64,000 bases of DNA. Origin: Saccharothrix sp. HUAS TT1 (GTDB taxonomy: Bacteria > Actinomycetota > Actinomycetes > Mycobacteriales > Pseudonocardiaceae). The stretch is from the NCBI RefSeq assembly GCF_040744945.1, contig NZ_CP160453.1, positions 7,130,001 to 7,194,000 on the forward strand, given 5' to 3'. Shown in pieces: positions 43,548-53,543 of this stretch (its first letter is position 1; every line of letters starts with the position of its first letter). A program made the position numbers and the translations under genes. The notes below the pieces were generated by a model. The model ran no database searches. It saw only the letters and a list, made by a program, of their open reading frames with translations, and had not been told where the DNA came from.

Positions 43548-44461
43548 GGCCGGTGGCACGCGACGGCGTGCTCGTCGCCGGTGAGGTGCGGGCGTTCGGC
43601 GCAGATCGGCGCCACCCGGTCGCACCGCGGGGCGAAGGAGCAGCCGGGTGGCAGGTCGGTGAGCAGCGGTGGCTGTCCGGGGATCGGGGTGAACGCGCGG
43701 TCCGGCAGCGCGTTGGCCAGTCCTCCGCTGTAGGGGTGGCGGGGTGCCCCCAGCACGTCGCGGGTGGGGCCGATCTCGATGACGCGGCCCGCGTACATGA
43801 CGGCGACGCGGTCGGCGATGCGCTGAGCGGCGGCGAGGTCGTGGGTGATGAGCAGGACGGCGTGGCCTTCGGTGACCATGCGGCGGAACTCCTCGATGAG
43901 GCCGTCGACGAGGTGTCGGTCGAGGCCGGTCGTGGGTTCGTCGGCGATGAGCAGCCACGGATCGCCGACGAGGGCGAGTGCGTTGGCGACGCGTTGGGCC
44001 ATGCCGCCGGAGAGTTCGTGGGGGTGGCGGTCGATGTCCTCGGGCGCCAGGCCGGCGCGGGCCGCGACACCGTCGGCGGTGTGCGGGGACCGGTGGACGC
44101 GGATGGCCTCCTCGATCTGGGCGCGGGCGGTCCGGACCGGGGTGAGGTGGGAGGCCGGGCTCTGCGGGATGAGACCGATGCGGCGGCCCCGGACGGTGGT
44201 GGCCAGTTCCCGGTCGGAGGTCGTCAGCAGGTCGAGTTCGGGGCCGTCGCCGCGCAGCGTCGCGGCGCCGGCGGTTTCGGCGTTGCCGGGCAGGAAGCCG
44301 AGCAGGGCGTTGGCGAGCACGGTCTTGCCGCAGCCGCTTTCACCCACGAGCGCCAGGCACTCGCCGGGCCGCAGGCTCAGCGACACGTCGTTGACCGCGG
44401 CCACGGTGGCGCCGGGCAGGGAGAACCGGACGCTGACGCGGTCGAGCACGAGTTCGGTCAC
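43541..44461 (-). CDS. ABC importer ATPase (DppD/NikD-like), first ATPase
   Basis: 306 residues. Walker A GESGCGKT, IPQSPASHLTPV Q-loop, signature LSGGMAQRVANALAL, Walker B LLIADEPTTGLD and ITHD are intact. The C-terminal oligopeptide extension carries the Cys cluster GCSFAPRCDRVAPICAERPHL that binds an Fe-S cluster in Dpp/Opp-type ATPases. Its GTG overlaps the permease stop (GTGA at 44458-44461). It pairs with the second ATPase to drive uptake. Confidence 0.9.
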   Translation of the reverse strand: MTELVLDRVSVRFSLPGATVAAVNDVSLSLRPGECLALVGESGCGKTVLANALLGFLPGNAETAGAATLRGDGPELDLLTTSDRELATTVRGRRIGLIPQSPASHLTPVRTARAQIEEAIRVHRSPHTADGVAARAGLAPEDIDRHPHELSGGMAQRVANALALVGDPWLLIADEPTTGLDRHLVDGLIEEFRRMVTEGHAVLLITHDLAAAQRIADRVAVMYAGRVIEIGPTRDVLGAPRHPYSGGLANALPDRAFTPIPGQPPLLTDLPPGCSFAPRCDRVAPICAERPHLTGDEHAVACHRPC

Positions 44462-45342
44462 CACGTCAGCTCCGTGCGGCGCTTGGGGTTGAGCCGGTCC
44501 CGCCACACACCGCTGAGCCCGGAGATGGCCAGTGTCGTGGCGATCAGGGCCAAGCCGGGCGCCAGTGACATCCACCAACCGCCGATGAGCAGGGACCGCT
44601 GGGCGTCGTTGATCATGTTGCCGATGCTGGCCGCGTGCGGGGGCAGGCCGAGGCCGAGGAACGACAGCGCGGTCTCGTGCCAGACGGCGTGCGGCACGGC
44701 CAGGGTGGTGGCGAGCAGCACCTGGGGTGCGACGTTGGGCAGCAGGTGTCGGACCAGCACTCGGGTGCGGGAGGATCCGCCGACGATCGCGGCGTCGATG
44801 AACGGCCTGCCGCGCAGCGAGAGCACCTCCGAGCGCACGATCCGCGCCGAGGACAGCCAGTGCGTCAGCGCGATCGAGACGACCACCGCGGTCAGGCTGG
44901 GGCGCATGATCGCGACGATCACGATGCCCAGCAGCAGGTGCGGCACCGAGGCGACGGCGTCGACCACCCGCATCAGCAGCCGGTCCACCCAGCCCCCCAC
45001 CACCCCGGCCAGCGCCCCCAGGGCCGTGCCGAGCACGGACGAGATCACCGCGGCGACCAGACCGACGGTCATCGACACGCGCAACGCGTAGACGCAGCGC
45101 AACAGCACGTCACGGCCGAGTTCGTCGGTGCCGAACGGGTGCTCCGCCGAGGGCGGCCGGTTCGCGGCGGCGAGGTCGACGTACTGCTGGTTGAGGTCCA
45201 CCACGAGCGGCACGACCAGCACCGCCGCTGCCAGCACGCCGAGCACCACCGCCGACGGGATCAGCCGCCACCGCGGCGACCTGGGTGGGCTCGCAGCGGC
45301 GATGCGGGATCGCGGCACGGGGCGCCAGGTGGGTTCAGCCAT
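44458..45342 (-). CDS. ABC importer permease (DppC/NikC-like)
   Basis: 294 residues. A membrane helix near 27-47 is followed by the periplasmic HPFGTDELGRDVLLRCVYALRVSM segment (the hallmark of DppC/NikC permeases), four or five more helices, and the EAA-type loop near SEVLSLRGRPFIDAAIVGGSS. It overlaps the DppB-like gene by eight bases and the ATPase gene by four, so translation is coupled. Confidence 0.9.
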   Translation of the reverse strand: MAEPTWRPVPRSRIAAASPPRSPRWRLIPSAVVLGVLAAAVLVVPLVVDLNQQYVDLAAANRPPSAEHPFGTDELGRDVLLRCVYALRVSMTVGLVAAVISSVLGTALGALAGVVGGWVDRLLMRVVDAVASVPHLLLGIVIVAIMRPSLTAVVVSIALTHWLSSARIVRSEVLSLRGRPFIDAAIVGGSSRTRVLVRHLLPNVAPQVLLATTLAVPHAVWHETALSFLGLGLPPHAASIGNMINDAQRSLLIGGWWMSLAPGLALIATTLAISGLSGVWRDRLNPKRRTELTW

Positions 45343-46312
45343 CGAGCGACACCCTCGGGTCGGCCAGCGCGTAGAGCAGGTCGGCGAGCAGGTTGCCCAG
45401 CAGCACCACCGCCGTCGCGAGCACGGTCAGCGCGCCGAGCAGCGCGAAGTCGACGTTGAGCGCCGCATCCACCGTCGCCCGCGCGATGCCCGGCCAGGAG
45501 AACACGGTCTCCACCAGCAACGCCCCGGTGATCAGCTCCGGCAGCCGCGCGCCGAGCAGGGTCAGGAACGGCAGCAGCGACGTGCGCAGGGCGTGCCCGG
45601 AGACCACGAGGTGGTCGGGCAGGCCGCGTGAGCGCGCGCCGACCACGTGGTCCTGGGTGAACGACTCCAGCAGGTTCTGCCGGACGAACAGCACGAACCA
45701 CGGGGCCTGGGAGATCGCGAGCACCGAGACCGGCAGCACCAGGTGCGCGGCTACCTGCCCGAACGACACCGAGGCGTCCACGTCGGTGAGCCCACCGCCG
45801 GGCAGCCACCGCAGCCGCAGCGCGAACACGTACAGCGCGGCCAGCCCGAGCCAGAACACCGGCGCGGCTTCGAGCGCGTAGGAGGTCGCGGTGATCACCC
45901 GGTCCAGCGGGCTGCCCTGGAACCAGGCCGCCGCGGTGCCCAGGAGCAAGCCGAGCAGCAGCGCGAGCGTGAACCCGATGCCCGCCAGGAGCACCGACCA
46001 GCCCAGCCGGTCGCCGATCACCTGCGACACGGGTTGCTGGAACGACAGCGAGTCGCCGAAGTCGCCGGCGACCGCGTGCCGCAGCCACGCGAGGTACTGC
46101 TGGACCACCGGCTGGTCGACGCCCCAGTTCGCGCGGATCTGCGCGACGCGCTCCGGTGAGGCGCCGATGATCCGCACGCCGAAGTAGCGCTCTACCGGGT
46201 CGAACGGGGACGCCTTGGCCAGCACGAACAACGCGAAGCTGACCAGCAGCAGCACCGGGACCGCGAAGCCGAGCCGGCGCAGCACGAGCTTGCCGGTGCC
46301 GCGGCCTCTCAC
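45335..46312 (-). CDS. ABC importer permease (DppB/NikB-like)
   Basis: 325 residues with six helices. LVLRRLGFAVPVLLLVSFALFVL opens the protein and WGVDQPVVQQYLAWLRHAVAGDFGDSLSFQQPV is the conserved first outer loop. The EAA loop (DHVVGARSRGLPDHLVVSGHALR) contacts the ATPases. The GTG start overlaps the stop of the binding-protein gene (GTGA at 46309-46312). Confidence 0.9.
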   Translation of the reverse strand: MRGRGTGKLVLRRLGFAVPVLLLVSFALFVLAKASPFDPVERYFGVRIIGASPERVAQIRANWGVDQPVVQQYLAWLRHAVAGDFGDSLSFQQPVSQVIGDRLGWSVLLAGIGFTLALLLGLLLGTAAAWFQGSPLDRVITATSYALEAAPVFWLGLAALYVFALRLRWLPGGGLTDVDASVSFGQVAAHLVLPVSVLAISQAPWFVLFVRQNLLESFTQDHVVGARSRGLPDHLVVSGHALRTSLLPFLTLLGARLPELITGALLVETVFSWPGIARATVDAALNVDFALLGALTVLATAVVLLGNLLADLLYALADPRVSLDG

Positions 46313-47889
46313 GACTTCGGCGTCCACTTTTCGAGGTTCCACCACACCGCGTGGACCAGGCCGTGGTCGTGCGGCTCGACCTGGGTCTCCTGGCCGTTCC
46401 ACTCGTCCCGCAGCACGTAGGTGTGGTCGAGGAACACCAGGAACGCCCAGCCGGGGTCGGCGAGGTAGGTCTTCTGGAGGTCCGCGTAGGCCCGCTTGCG
46501 GACGGCGGGGTCCAGCGACCTGCGCGCGGTGTCCAGGGCCGTGTCCACCGAGGGGTTGCGGTACAGCGTCATGTTCACGTAGCCGTCCTGGCCCGCGTAC
46601 TTGGAGTGCAGCAGCGTGTAGGCCGCGGTGTCCGGGTCGTACGGGTCGCCGCCGCCCCAGATCGCCGCCGCCTCCTTCTGCTGCCGTTGCAGCATGACCT
46701 CGAACGTGGTCGCCTCGACCGGCGCGTCGACGCCGAGCCTGGCGATGTCGCCGGCCGCGGCCAGCGCGAGCTCCTTGCGCAGGACGTCCGGCGCCGGGTA
46801 CAGCACGGGCAGGCGCGCGGGCTGTCCGTCCTTGGCGCGCTTGCCGTCCGCGCCCTTGCGCCACCCCGCCTCGTCGAGCAGGCGTTCCGCCTCGGCGACG
46901 TCGTGGGGGAACGTCGCACCGGCGTCGTGCCAGTCCGAGAGGTGCGGCGAGATCGGCGTGGCGGCGGGCTTCCCGGCTCCGGCGAGCACGACGTCGATCA
47001 TGGCTTGGCGGTTGATGCCGAGGTTGATCGCGCGCCGCACCCTGGCGTCGGAGGTGAACGGCAGTTCGGACGGGAGGCCGAGGCCGCGGTAGTCCGCGGA
47101 CGGGTTCTGCACGACCCGGTAGCCGGACTTGCCGGTGTAGGTCTTGGCCAGCTTCGGGGGCAGCACCGTGCCGTCGAACTCACCGGCGGCCATCCGGGTG
47201 GCGCGAGCGTTGTCGTCGGGCACGAACACCACGGTCACCGCCTTGATCGCGGGCGGGCCGGCCCAGTGCTTCTCGTTGGCCTTCAACACCATCCGGTCGC
47301 CCTTGCGCCACTCGGCCACGGTGTAGGGGCCGGTGCCGACCGGGGCGGTGTTGAAGGGCGCGCTGTTGATGTCGACACCTTCGAACTCCGCGCGCGGGAC
47401 GATGCCCAGCGTCAACTGCTGCACGAACGGCGCGTACGGGTAGGACAGCCTGAACTCGACCGTCCGGTCGTCGAGTGCGGTGACGTCGGAGAGGGCGTCG
47501 AAACGCGACGCGACGGTGGAGTTGACCTCCTCGTCCAGCACGGACTCGTAGGTGAACACCACGTCCTGGGCGGACAGGGCCGAGCCGTCGGAGAAGGTGA
47601 TCCCGTCCTTGAGCTCCGCCGTCCACGTCAAGCCGTCCGCGGACGCGGTCGGGACGTCTTCGGCCAGCGCGGGCACCAGTTGGAGCTGCGCGTCGCGGGA
47701 GACCAGGCCGTCGAAGACCTTCGACGCCCCGTCCGGGCCGTAGCCGAGGATCGGGTTCAGGTTCTCCGGCTCGCTGCCTGCTCCGATGACGATGGACTGC
47801 CCGGTGTTCGCGCCGCTGCCGCCGTCCGGGGAGGTGCACGCGACCACCAACCCTGCCGCCACAACGGCGACCACCGCTCCACGGCGCAC
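46309..47889 (-). CDS. ABC importer substrate-binding lipoprotein (SBP_bac_5 family)
   Basis: 526 residues. The lipoprotein signal VRRGAVVAVVAAGLVVAC places the acylated Cys at residue 18. The SBP_bac_5 domain shows GSEPENLNPILGYG, LAEDVPTASADGLTWTAELKDG, and TGPYTVAEWRKGDRMVLKANEKHW. It captures oligopeptides, nickel chelates or similar ligands outside the membrane; the ligand cannot be read from sequence. GTG at 47889 has GAGG eight bases upstream, with GTG at 47895 and 47898 as alternatives. It is first in the five-gene operon, behind an operator-like dyad. Confidence 0.88.
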   Translation of the reverse strand: MRRGAVVAVVAAGLVVACTSPDGGSGANTGQSIVIGAGSEPENLNPILGYGPDGASKVFDGLVSRDAQLQLVPALAEDVPTASADGLTWTAELKDGITFSDGSALSAQDVVFTYESVLDEEVNSTVASRFDALSDVTALDDRTVEFRLSYPYAPFVQQLTLGIVPRAEFEGVDINSAPFNTAPVGTGPYTVAEWRKGDRMVLKANEKHWAGPPAIKAVTVVFVPDDNARATRMAAGEFDGTVLPPKLAKTYTGKSGYRVVQNPSADYRGLGLPSELPFTSDARVRRAINLGINRQAMIDVVLAGAGKPAATPISPHLSDWHDAGATFPHDVAEAERLLDEAGWRKGADGKRAKDGQPARLPVLYPAPDVLRKELALAAAGDIARLGVDAPVEATTFEVMLQRQQKEAAAIWGGGDPYDPDTAAYTLLHSKYAGQDGYVNMTLYRNPSVDTALDTARRSLDPAVRKRAYADLQKTYLADPGWAFLVFLDHTYVLRDEWNGQETQVEPHDHGLVHAVWWNLEKWTPKS

Positions 47890-47925
47890 GCGCACCACCT
47901 CAGTCAGGGTTCGATTACTGCCAGG

Positions 47926-47950
47926 TGCAGCTAACAGCAAATTACCTGCA
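47926..47950 (-). promoter_or_regulatory. Operator-like inverted repeat upstream of the ABC operon
   Basis: On the minus strand TGCAGGTAA and TTAGCTGCA are inverted arms (one mismatch) separated by seven bases, 37 bases before the start of the binding-protein gene, in an unusually AT-rich patch. A dimeric repressor or activator site is likely. It does not match the DtxR/IdeR or Zur consensus closely enough to name a regulator. Confidence 0.45.
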
Positions 47951-48174
47951 ATAAGCAAGCCTGCCCGAGAGGGACCCGGCGACGTGGCCGGGTGCCGGGT
48001 GCCGCGTGTCGTGACCTCATTGCCCGCTGCCGCTCCACCCGGAGGCGCCGGAGAACGGAGAGCGGTGCGCAGTCGCCTTCGGCGTGGCAGTGTCCATCCA
48101 TTCTGGACGGACATTGCCACGGGCCGCAGTGCGCCTACCGGGTAGGCGCCGTAGCCGACGACGGCGATCCGGTC

Positions 48175-48987
48175 TCATCCCCCGCTCGGGCTCGGCGGGT
48201 CGGGGAGGTCCATGCCGGAGCCGCCGAGGTTGCGCTCCAGCGCGGCCCGCCACTCGCCGGACCGGATCATCTTCTCCAAGGCGGCGTCGACGGCCGCGCG
48301 ACCGGTGGTGTCGTCCCGGGCGAGGCCCACGCCGTACCGCTCCGCGGTGAACGGCTCGCCGACGAGCTTGAGCAGTTCCGGGTTCGCCGCCACGTACCCG
48401 GCGAGGATGGCCTCGTCGGTGGTGACCGCGTCGACCTTGCCCACCAGCAGCGCGGTGACGCAGTCCGAGTAGTCGCCGTACTCGATCAGCCGCACACCCC
48501 GCGCGAAGGCGTCCCGGACCTTCTGCGCCGACGTGGAGCCCTTGACCGAGCACAGGCCCCTGCCTTCGAGGACGTCCGGACCGGTGATGCCGGTGTCGGT
48601 GAACCGGACCAGCAGGCTCTGCCCGGTCTCGAAGTAGGGCCCGGCGAACGCGACCCGCTTCCGCCGCTCGTCGGTGATGGAGTAGGCGGCGACGACGAAG
48701 TCGACCGAGTCGTCCTCGATCAGCGCCTCCCGGTCCGCGGGGCGGGCCTCGCGCCAGGTGATGTCCTCCTCCTCGACCCCGAGGTCGGCGGCGATGTAGC
48801 GGGCGACGTCCACGTCGAACCCCACGTGCCTGCCGTCGGCCCGGCGCAGCCCCAAGCCGGGTTGGTCGAAGCGGATGCCGATGGTGAGGCCGTCCCCGGC
48901 CTTGGCCTCCAGCGTGTCGGCGGGCGCACCGCACGCGACGACGAGGACCAGGGCGGCGAGGGACCTGACGAGGGGGAGCGCTCCCAT
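48175..48987 (-). CDS. Glutamate-type substrate-binding lipoprotein (SBP_bac_3), orphan
   Basis: 270 residues. The lipobox LVLVVAC puts the acylated Cys at residue 19. The SBP_bac_3 domain reads LTIGIRFDQPGLGLRRADGRHVGFDVDVARYIAADLG, then VDFVVAAYSITDERRKRVAFAGPYFETGQSLLV, as in actinobacterial GluB. Two further Cys in LCSVKG and SDCVTAL may form a disulfide. No amino-acid permease or ATPase is nearby, so it either works with a distant transporter or serves as a sensor partner. Confidence 0.87.
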   Translation of the reverse strand: MGALPLVRSLAALVLVVACGAPADTLEAKAGDGLTIGIRFDQPGLGLRRADGRHVGFDVDVARYIAADLGVEEEDITWREARPADREALIEDDSVDFVVAAYSITDERRKRVAFAGPYFETGQSLLVRFTDTGITGPDVLEGRGLCSVKGSTSAQKVRDAFARGVRLIEYGDYSDCVTALLVGKVDAVTTDEAILAGYVAANPELLKLVGEPFTAERYGVGLARDDTTGRAAVDAALEKMIRSGEWRAALERNLGGSGMDLPDPPSPSGG

Positions 48988-49387
48988 GCGCCCACGGTCG
49001 GGCAGCGGGAGTGCGCGCGGAAGATCGGCCCGGTCCGGTGTGTCCGGTAGGACAGCCCACAGTGCCCCTTCGGCCGCCGCGCGCCGTGAACCTTTTCGCC
49101 CACTCCCGCCGTGCACGGGCTGGAAGACCTCCGAGTTCTGCTACGCCGCCTCCGCCGTCACCGGCCCTGGTTCGGGCGGCGTGCCGGGCACGACCAGCCC
49201 GGTGGCCGGCCACCCGCCGAAGCCCGCCACCCCGTACTCCCACACCTGGTACCTCTGTTGACGACTGCCCAGGGCGCCACCGCACCCGCGCGCACGCTCG
49301 GACAGCACTTCGGGTGCCGCGTCCACGTGTACGTTCACCTGCCGATGGGCATCCGGCCCGGTAGTCGACCTCGTGAAGGCGGTTCGG
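48988..49387. other. Intergenic region, no gene supported
   Basis: 400 bases between two divergent genes. Open frames exist on both strands, but none has a ribosome site plus a recognisable protein; one minus-strand frame ending WEYGVAGFGGWPATG looks protein-like but is short and unplaced. Promoters for both neighbours should lie here. Confidence 0.5.
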
Positions 49388-50287
49388 GTGGATCCGTGGC
49401 GTGACAAGCTCGGTGTGGCCGTGGTCGTTCACCCGGGCGCTGTGGTGGACCACTCCGGATTCCGGGATCTGGTGTCCCGCACCGCGCGGGACCGCGGCTG
49501 GGATGAGCCGCGGTGGTTCGAGACCACCCGTGACGACGCCGGGACGGGGGTGACGGCACTCGCCCTGCGCGGCCACCCGCGCCTGGTCCTGGCGTGCGGT
49601 GGGGACGGCACGGTCAACGCGGTGGCCACCGGGCTGGCGCACACCGGGGTGGCGATGGGAATCGTGCCGATCGGCACGGGCAACCTCGTGGCCCGGAACC
49701 TGGGGATCGGCAGCGGGGCGCGGGACGCCGTCACGTCCGCGTTCGACGGGGCGGACCGCCGCATCGACATGGGCCTGCTGGACGAACGCCCGTTCGTCGG
49801 CATGGGCGGGATCGGCCTGGACGCGGAGATGGTCCGCGACACCTCGCCCAGGATGAAGCGCCTCCTGGGGTGGCCCGCATACCTACCTGCGGTCCTCAAG
49901 GGCCTGAGATCCGGCGCCGGCCGGGTGGCTGTCCGGGTGGACGACGGTCCCTGGCTGACCCGCCGCGTCCTGGGAGCGGTCGTCGGCAACGTGGGCGCCC
50001 TGCAGGGCGGGGTCTCCCTCCTGCCGGAGGCGGACCCCGCCGACGGGCTCCTGGACCTGGCCTTGCTCCGCGACGTGCGAGCCAGGGGTTGGCTGGTCAC
50101 CGCGGGGCGCCTGATCGGTTCCCGCCGGGTGGACGGGCCGGCCGTGGAGCGGTTCCGGTTCCGACGCCTCGAACTGCGCAGCAGCCGCACCAAGCCGTTC
50201 GAGGTCGACGGAGAAGTCTGCGGGACGACCAGGTCGCTGAAGGTCGAGGTGGACCCCGGAGCGCTCGTCGTCAAGGTGCCGGCATGA
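49388..50287 (+). CDS. Diacylglycerol/sphingosine kinase-family lipid kinase
   Basis: 299 residues. The catalytic domain starts VAVVVHPGAVVD and carries the nucleotide motif ACGGDGTVNAVATGL, then GIVPIGTGNLVARNLGI and GMGGIGLDAEMV. The C-terminal beta domain has the usual FEVDGEVCG segment. It phosphorylates a lipid alcohol such as diacylglycerol using ATP at the membrane face. GTG at 49388 has GAAGG eight bases upstream; GTG 49373 would add five residues. A small ORF overlaps its stop by ATGA. Confidence 0.87.
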   Translation: MDPWRDKLGVAVVVHPGAVVDHSGFRDLVSRTARDRGWDEPRWFETTRDDAGTGVTALALRGHPRLVLACGGDGTVNAVATGLAHTGVAMGIVPIGTGNLVARNLGIGSGARDAVTSAFDGADRRIDMGLLDERPFVGMGGIGLDAEMVRDTSPRMKRLLGWPAYLPAVLKGLRSGAGRVAVRVDDGPWLTRRVLGAVVGNVGALQGGVSLLPEADPADGLLDLALLRDVRARGWLVTAGRLIGSRRVDGPAVERFRFRRLELRSSRTKPFEVDGEVCGTTRSLKVEVDPGALVVKVPA

Positions 50288-50505
50288 GACCGACCCCCCG
50301 CGCAACCACCACCGGCCCCACCAAGCCCTGCGACTGGCACAACCGCAGGTCGAAGACCCGCAGCAGACCCTGCAGGGCGCGCACCTGGCGCGTGCCGGCC
50401 GGCACGGCGGTCCGCATCGACTGCGCCGACGGCCGGGAGTGGCTGGCGCCCACCGACCACTCCACAGCTCTCGCGGAGCCGGTGACGGCACGCGCCCGGC
50501 AGTGA
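50284..50505 (+). CDS. Possible small basic protein overlapping the lipid kinase stop
   Basis: 73 codons from an ATG that overlaps the lipid kinase stop (ATGA at 50284-50287). The product is very basic, with three Cys (CDWHN, RPCRAR, RIDCADG) and the ordered-looking end VPAGTAVRIDCADGREWLAP. Support is the coupling and the plausible C-terminal half; no homologue is recognised and chance is possible. The rest of 50506-50712 shows no gene. Confidence 0.3.
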   Translation: MRPTPRATTTGPTKPCDWHNRRSKTRSRPCRARTWRVPAGTAVRIDCADGREWLAPTDHSTALAEPVTARARQ

Positions 50506-50712
50506 CGTGAAGCCGAACCGAGCGCTCTGGTCGTCGTGCTGTCGGCGGTCTCCCCTCCCTGCCGTGAACACGCTTCCCGGACCCTGATCCCGGCGACCGG
50601 GGGTCGCCACCACTCCGTTCGCTGTGATCATCCGGCTCGGGGTGGTCGCGTAGGGTTGCCCGGGGTTTCGAACGGTTATTCGACCAGGGTGGCGTGAAGG
50701 GACGGGAAGCCG

Positions 50713-52098
<1,386 letters not shown>

Positions 52099-52185
52099 AC
52101 CCCGGCTCGGATACCGGAGCAGAACCCCGTCGTGCTCGCCGCATTGGCGCGCCGACTCCCCCCAACGGCTGCGTGAGCACCGGTT

Positions 52186-52845
52186 GGTGACACCGGGGAC
52201 CCTCCTCTGCCGGCACCGACGTCCGGTGGCAAAGAAGTGGACCTGCCCGAAGTGCACCGGGCGCCCGCCCATCGACGACACAGTGGTGGCGTTGATGGGC
52301 GGATGGCCCGGGAGAACGCCGGGTGGGGCTACCGCCGAATCCAGGGCGAGCTGCTCAAGCTCGACCACCGGACAGCCGCCTCAACCGTCCGCCGCGTGCT
52401 CAAGCGCCTGCGAGCACCGCCCGCACCCCAGCGCGACACCGACACCTCCTGGCGACGGTTCTCGCGCGCCGCAGGCCGCGAGCATGTCGGCCTGCGGTTT
52501 CTTCCACGTCGACTGCGCGGTGGCGCTCAAGCGGTCTACGTGTTCTTCGTGATGGATCTCGGCGACCGGGCCGACGACTTCCGGTTCTCATCCGAGGCCG
52601 GGCCGGTCAGTTCACCACCTCGTTCGACGCAGTCTTCTCCGACTCGGGCATCCAGGTCGCCTGGATCCCACCACGGTGTCCACGAGCCGACGCCCGCGCC
52701 GAACGGTTCGTCGGCACCGTCAGGCGCGAAGCCGCCGACCGACTGCTCATCCTCGACGAACGCCACCTGAGATCGGTGCTGCAGCACTACGTGGCTCGCT
52801 ACAGAGCTGCACGTCGATACATCGCCGACCAGTCCTCGACGGCCT
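52186..52845 (+). pseudogene. IS481/IS3-like transposase relic with internal deletion
   Basis: Three frames are needed. HRRPVAKKWTCPKCTGRPPIDDTVVALM starts it, RMARENAGWGYRRIQGELLK to PQRDTDTSW continues, and ACGFFHVDCAVALK marks the first catalytic Asp block. After YVFFVMDLGDRA a long middle part is missing. GQFTTSFDAVFSDSGIQVAWIPPRCPRADARAERFVGT (second Asp and Glu region) runs to about 52845. These are integrase-core (rve) motifs. It is dead. Confidence 0.75.
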
Positions 52846-52985
52846 GACCAACGAATACCAATCCGCGTCAGCCGCATCAGACGGGCCGTCGAACACGCCA
52901 TCGCCCACCTCAAAGCACGGAGGACCCTCGCCACCACCCTCGAGCACTACCGCCGAGGCCGGCAACCCTCTGAACAACGCTCAAG
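52846..52985 (+). pseudogene. IS5-type (DDE_Tnp_4-like) transposase C-terminal scrap
   Basis: LTNEYQIRVSRIRRAVEHAIAHLKARRTLATTLEHYRRG matches the R-VEHAIAHLK helix near the end of DDE_Tnp_4-type transposases. No upstream part is present; it begins right where the previous relic ends. Confidence 0.5.
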
Positions 52986-53004
52986 GAATCCGGTCTTCCG
53001 CCGT

Positions 53005-53180
53005 CAATGGAATCGATCGGCGACTGCTACGACAATGCCATGATCGAATCGTTCTGAGGGCGTGTGCGGACGGAACTGTTGGATCACCGACGATGGCGCA
53101 CCCGCCTCAAGTCGGCCAACGCCCTGCTCTATGCCTCGAGATGTTCACAACCGCCGCCGACGCCCCGTCCTACGCCAGCC
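53005..53180 (+). pseudogene. IS3-family orfB transposase scrap
   Basis: SMESIGDCYDNAMIESF followed by a TGA in place of Trp, then GRVRTELLDHRRWRTRLKSANA, matches the catalytic Glu region of IS3-family orfB (the family reads SMSRxGDCYDNAxxESFW). A frame slip near 53130 leads to a decayed end. The remaining sequence to 53543 shows no gene. Confidence 0.7.
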
Positions 53181-53543
53181 GGGGTGAGGATCACACCACT
53201 CGTACTCAACCTCACGACGTCAGGATGCACACCTGACGATCAAGAACTGGCGCCAGGACTGCACGATCGTCGCAGCTCAGCATCCCCGCGCAGAGTTCTG
53301 ATACCTCACAGCCCAACCACACGCCAAACCACGTGGCCGACTTTTGGCACCCCACATGCTCATCCACCCTGTCCGTCAAACGGGTTAATCCCGGTCTCCG
53401 GAACTATCGCGATGTAGCGGCAGAGCCCGCATTCGGCTTGGCGACAACCGTTGTGCCGTGAGCCGCGAGTGGATACCGTCGATCGCACCGCCGGCCGACG
53501 GGCGTTCCACCTGACACTCGACGTCGCGGAAACGGGATCTGCC

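Noticed and set aside
46351..47934. A 527-codon open frame opposite the binding-protein gene
   Set aside because: The minus-strand lipoprotein is well supported and in an overlapping operon; the plus frame has no recognisable motif.
49141..49407. An 88-codon minus-strand frame ending WEYGVAGFGGWPATG
   Set aside because: The end looks protein-like, but there is no start signal, no homology that I can name, and it crosses the promoter area of the lipid kinase gene.
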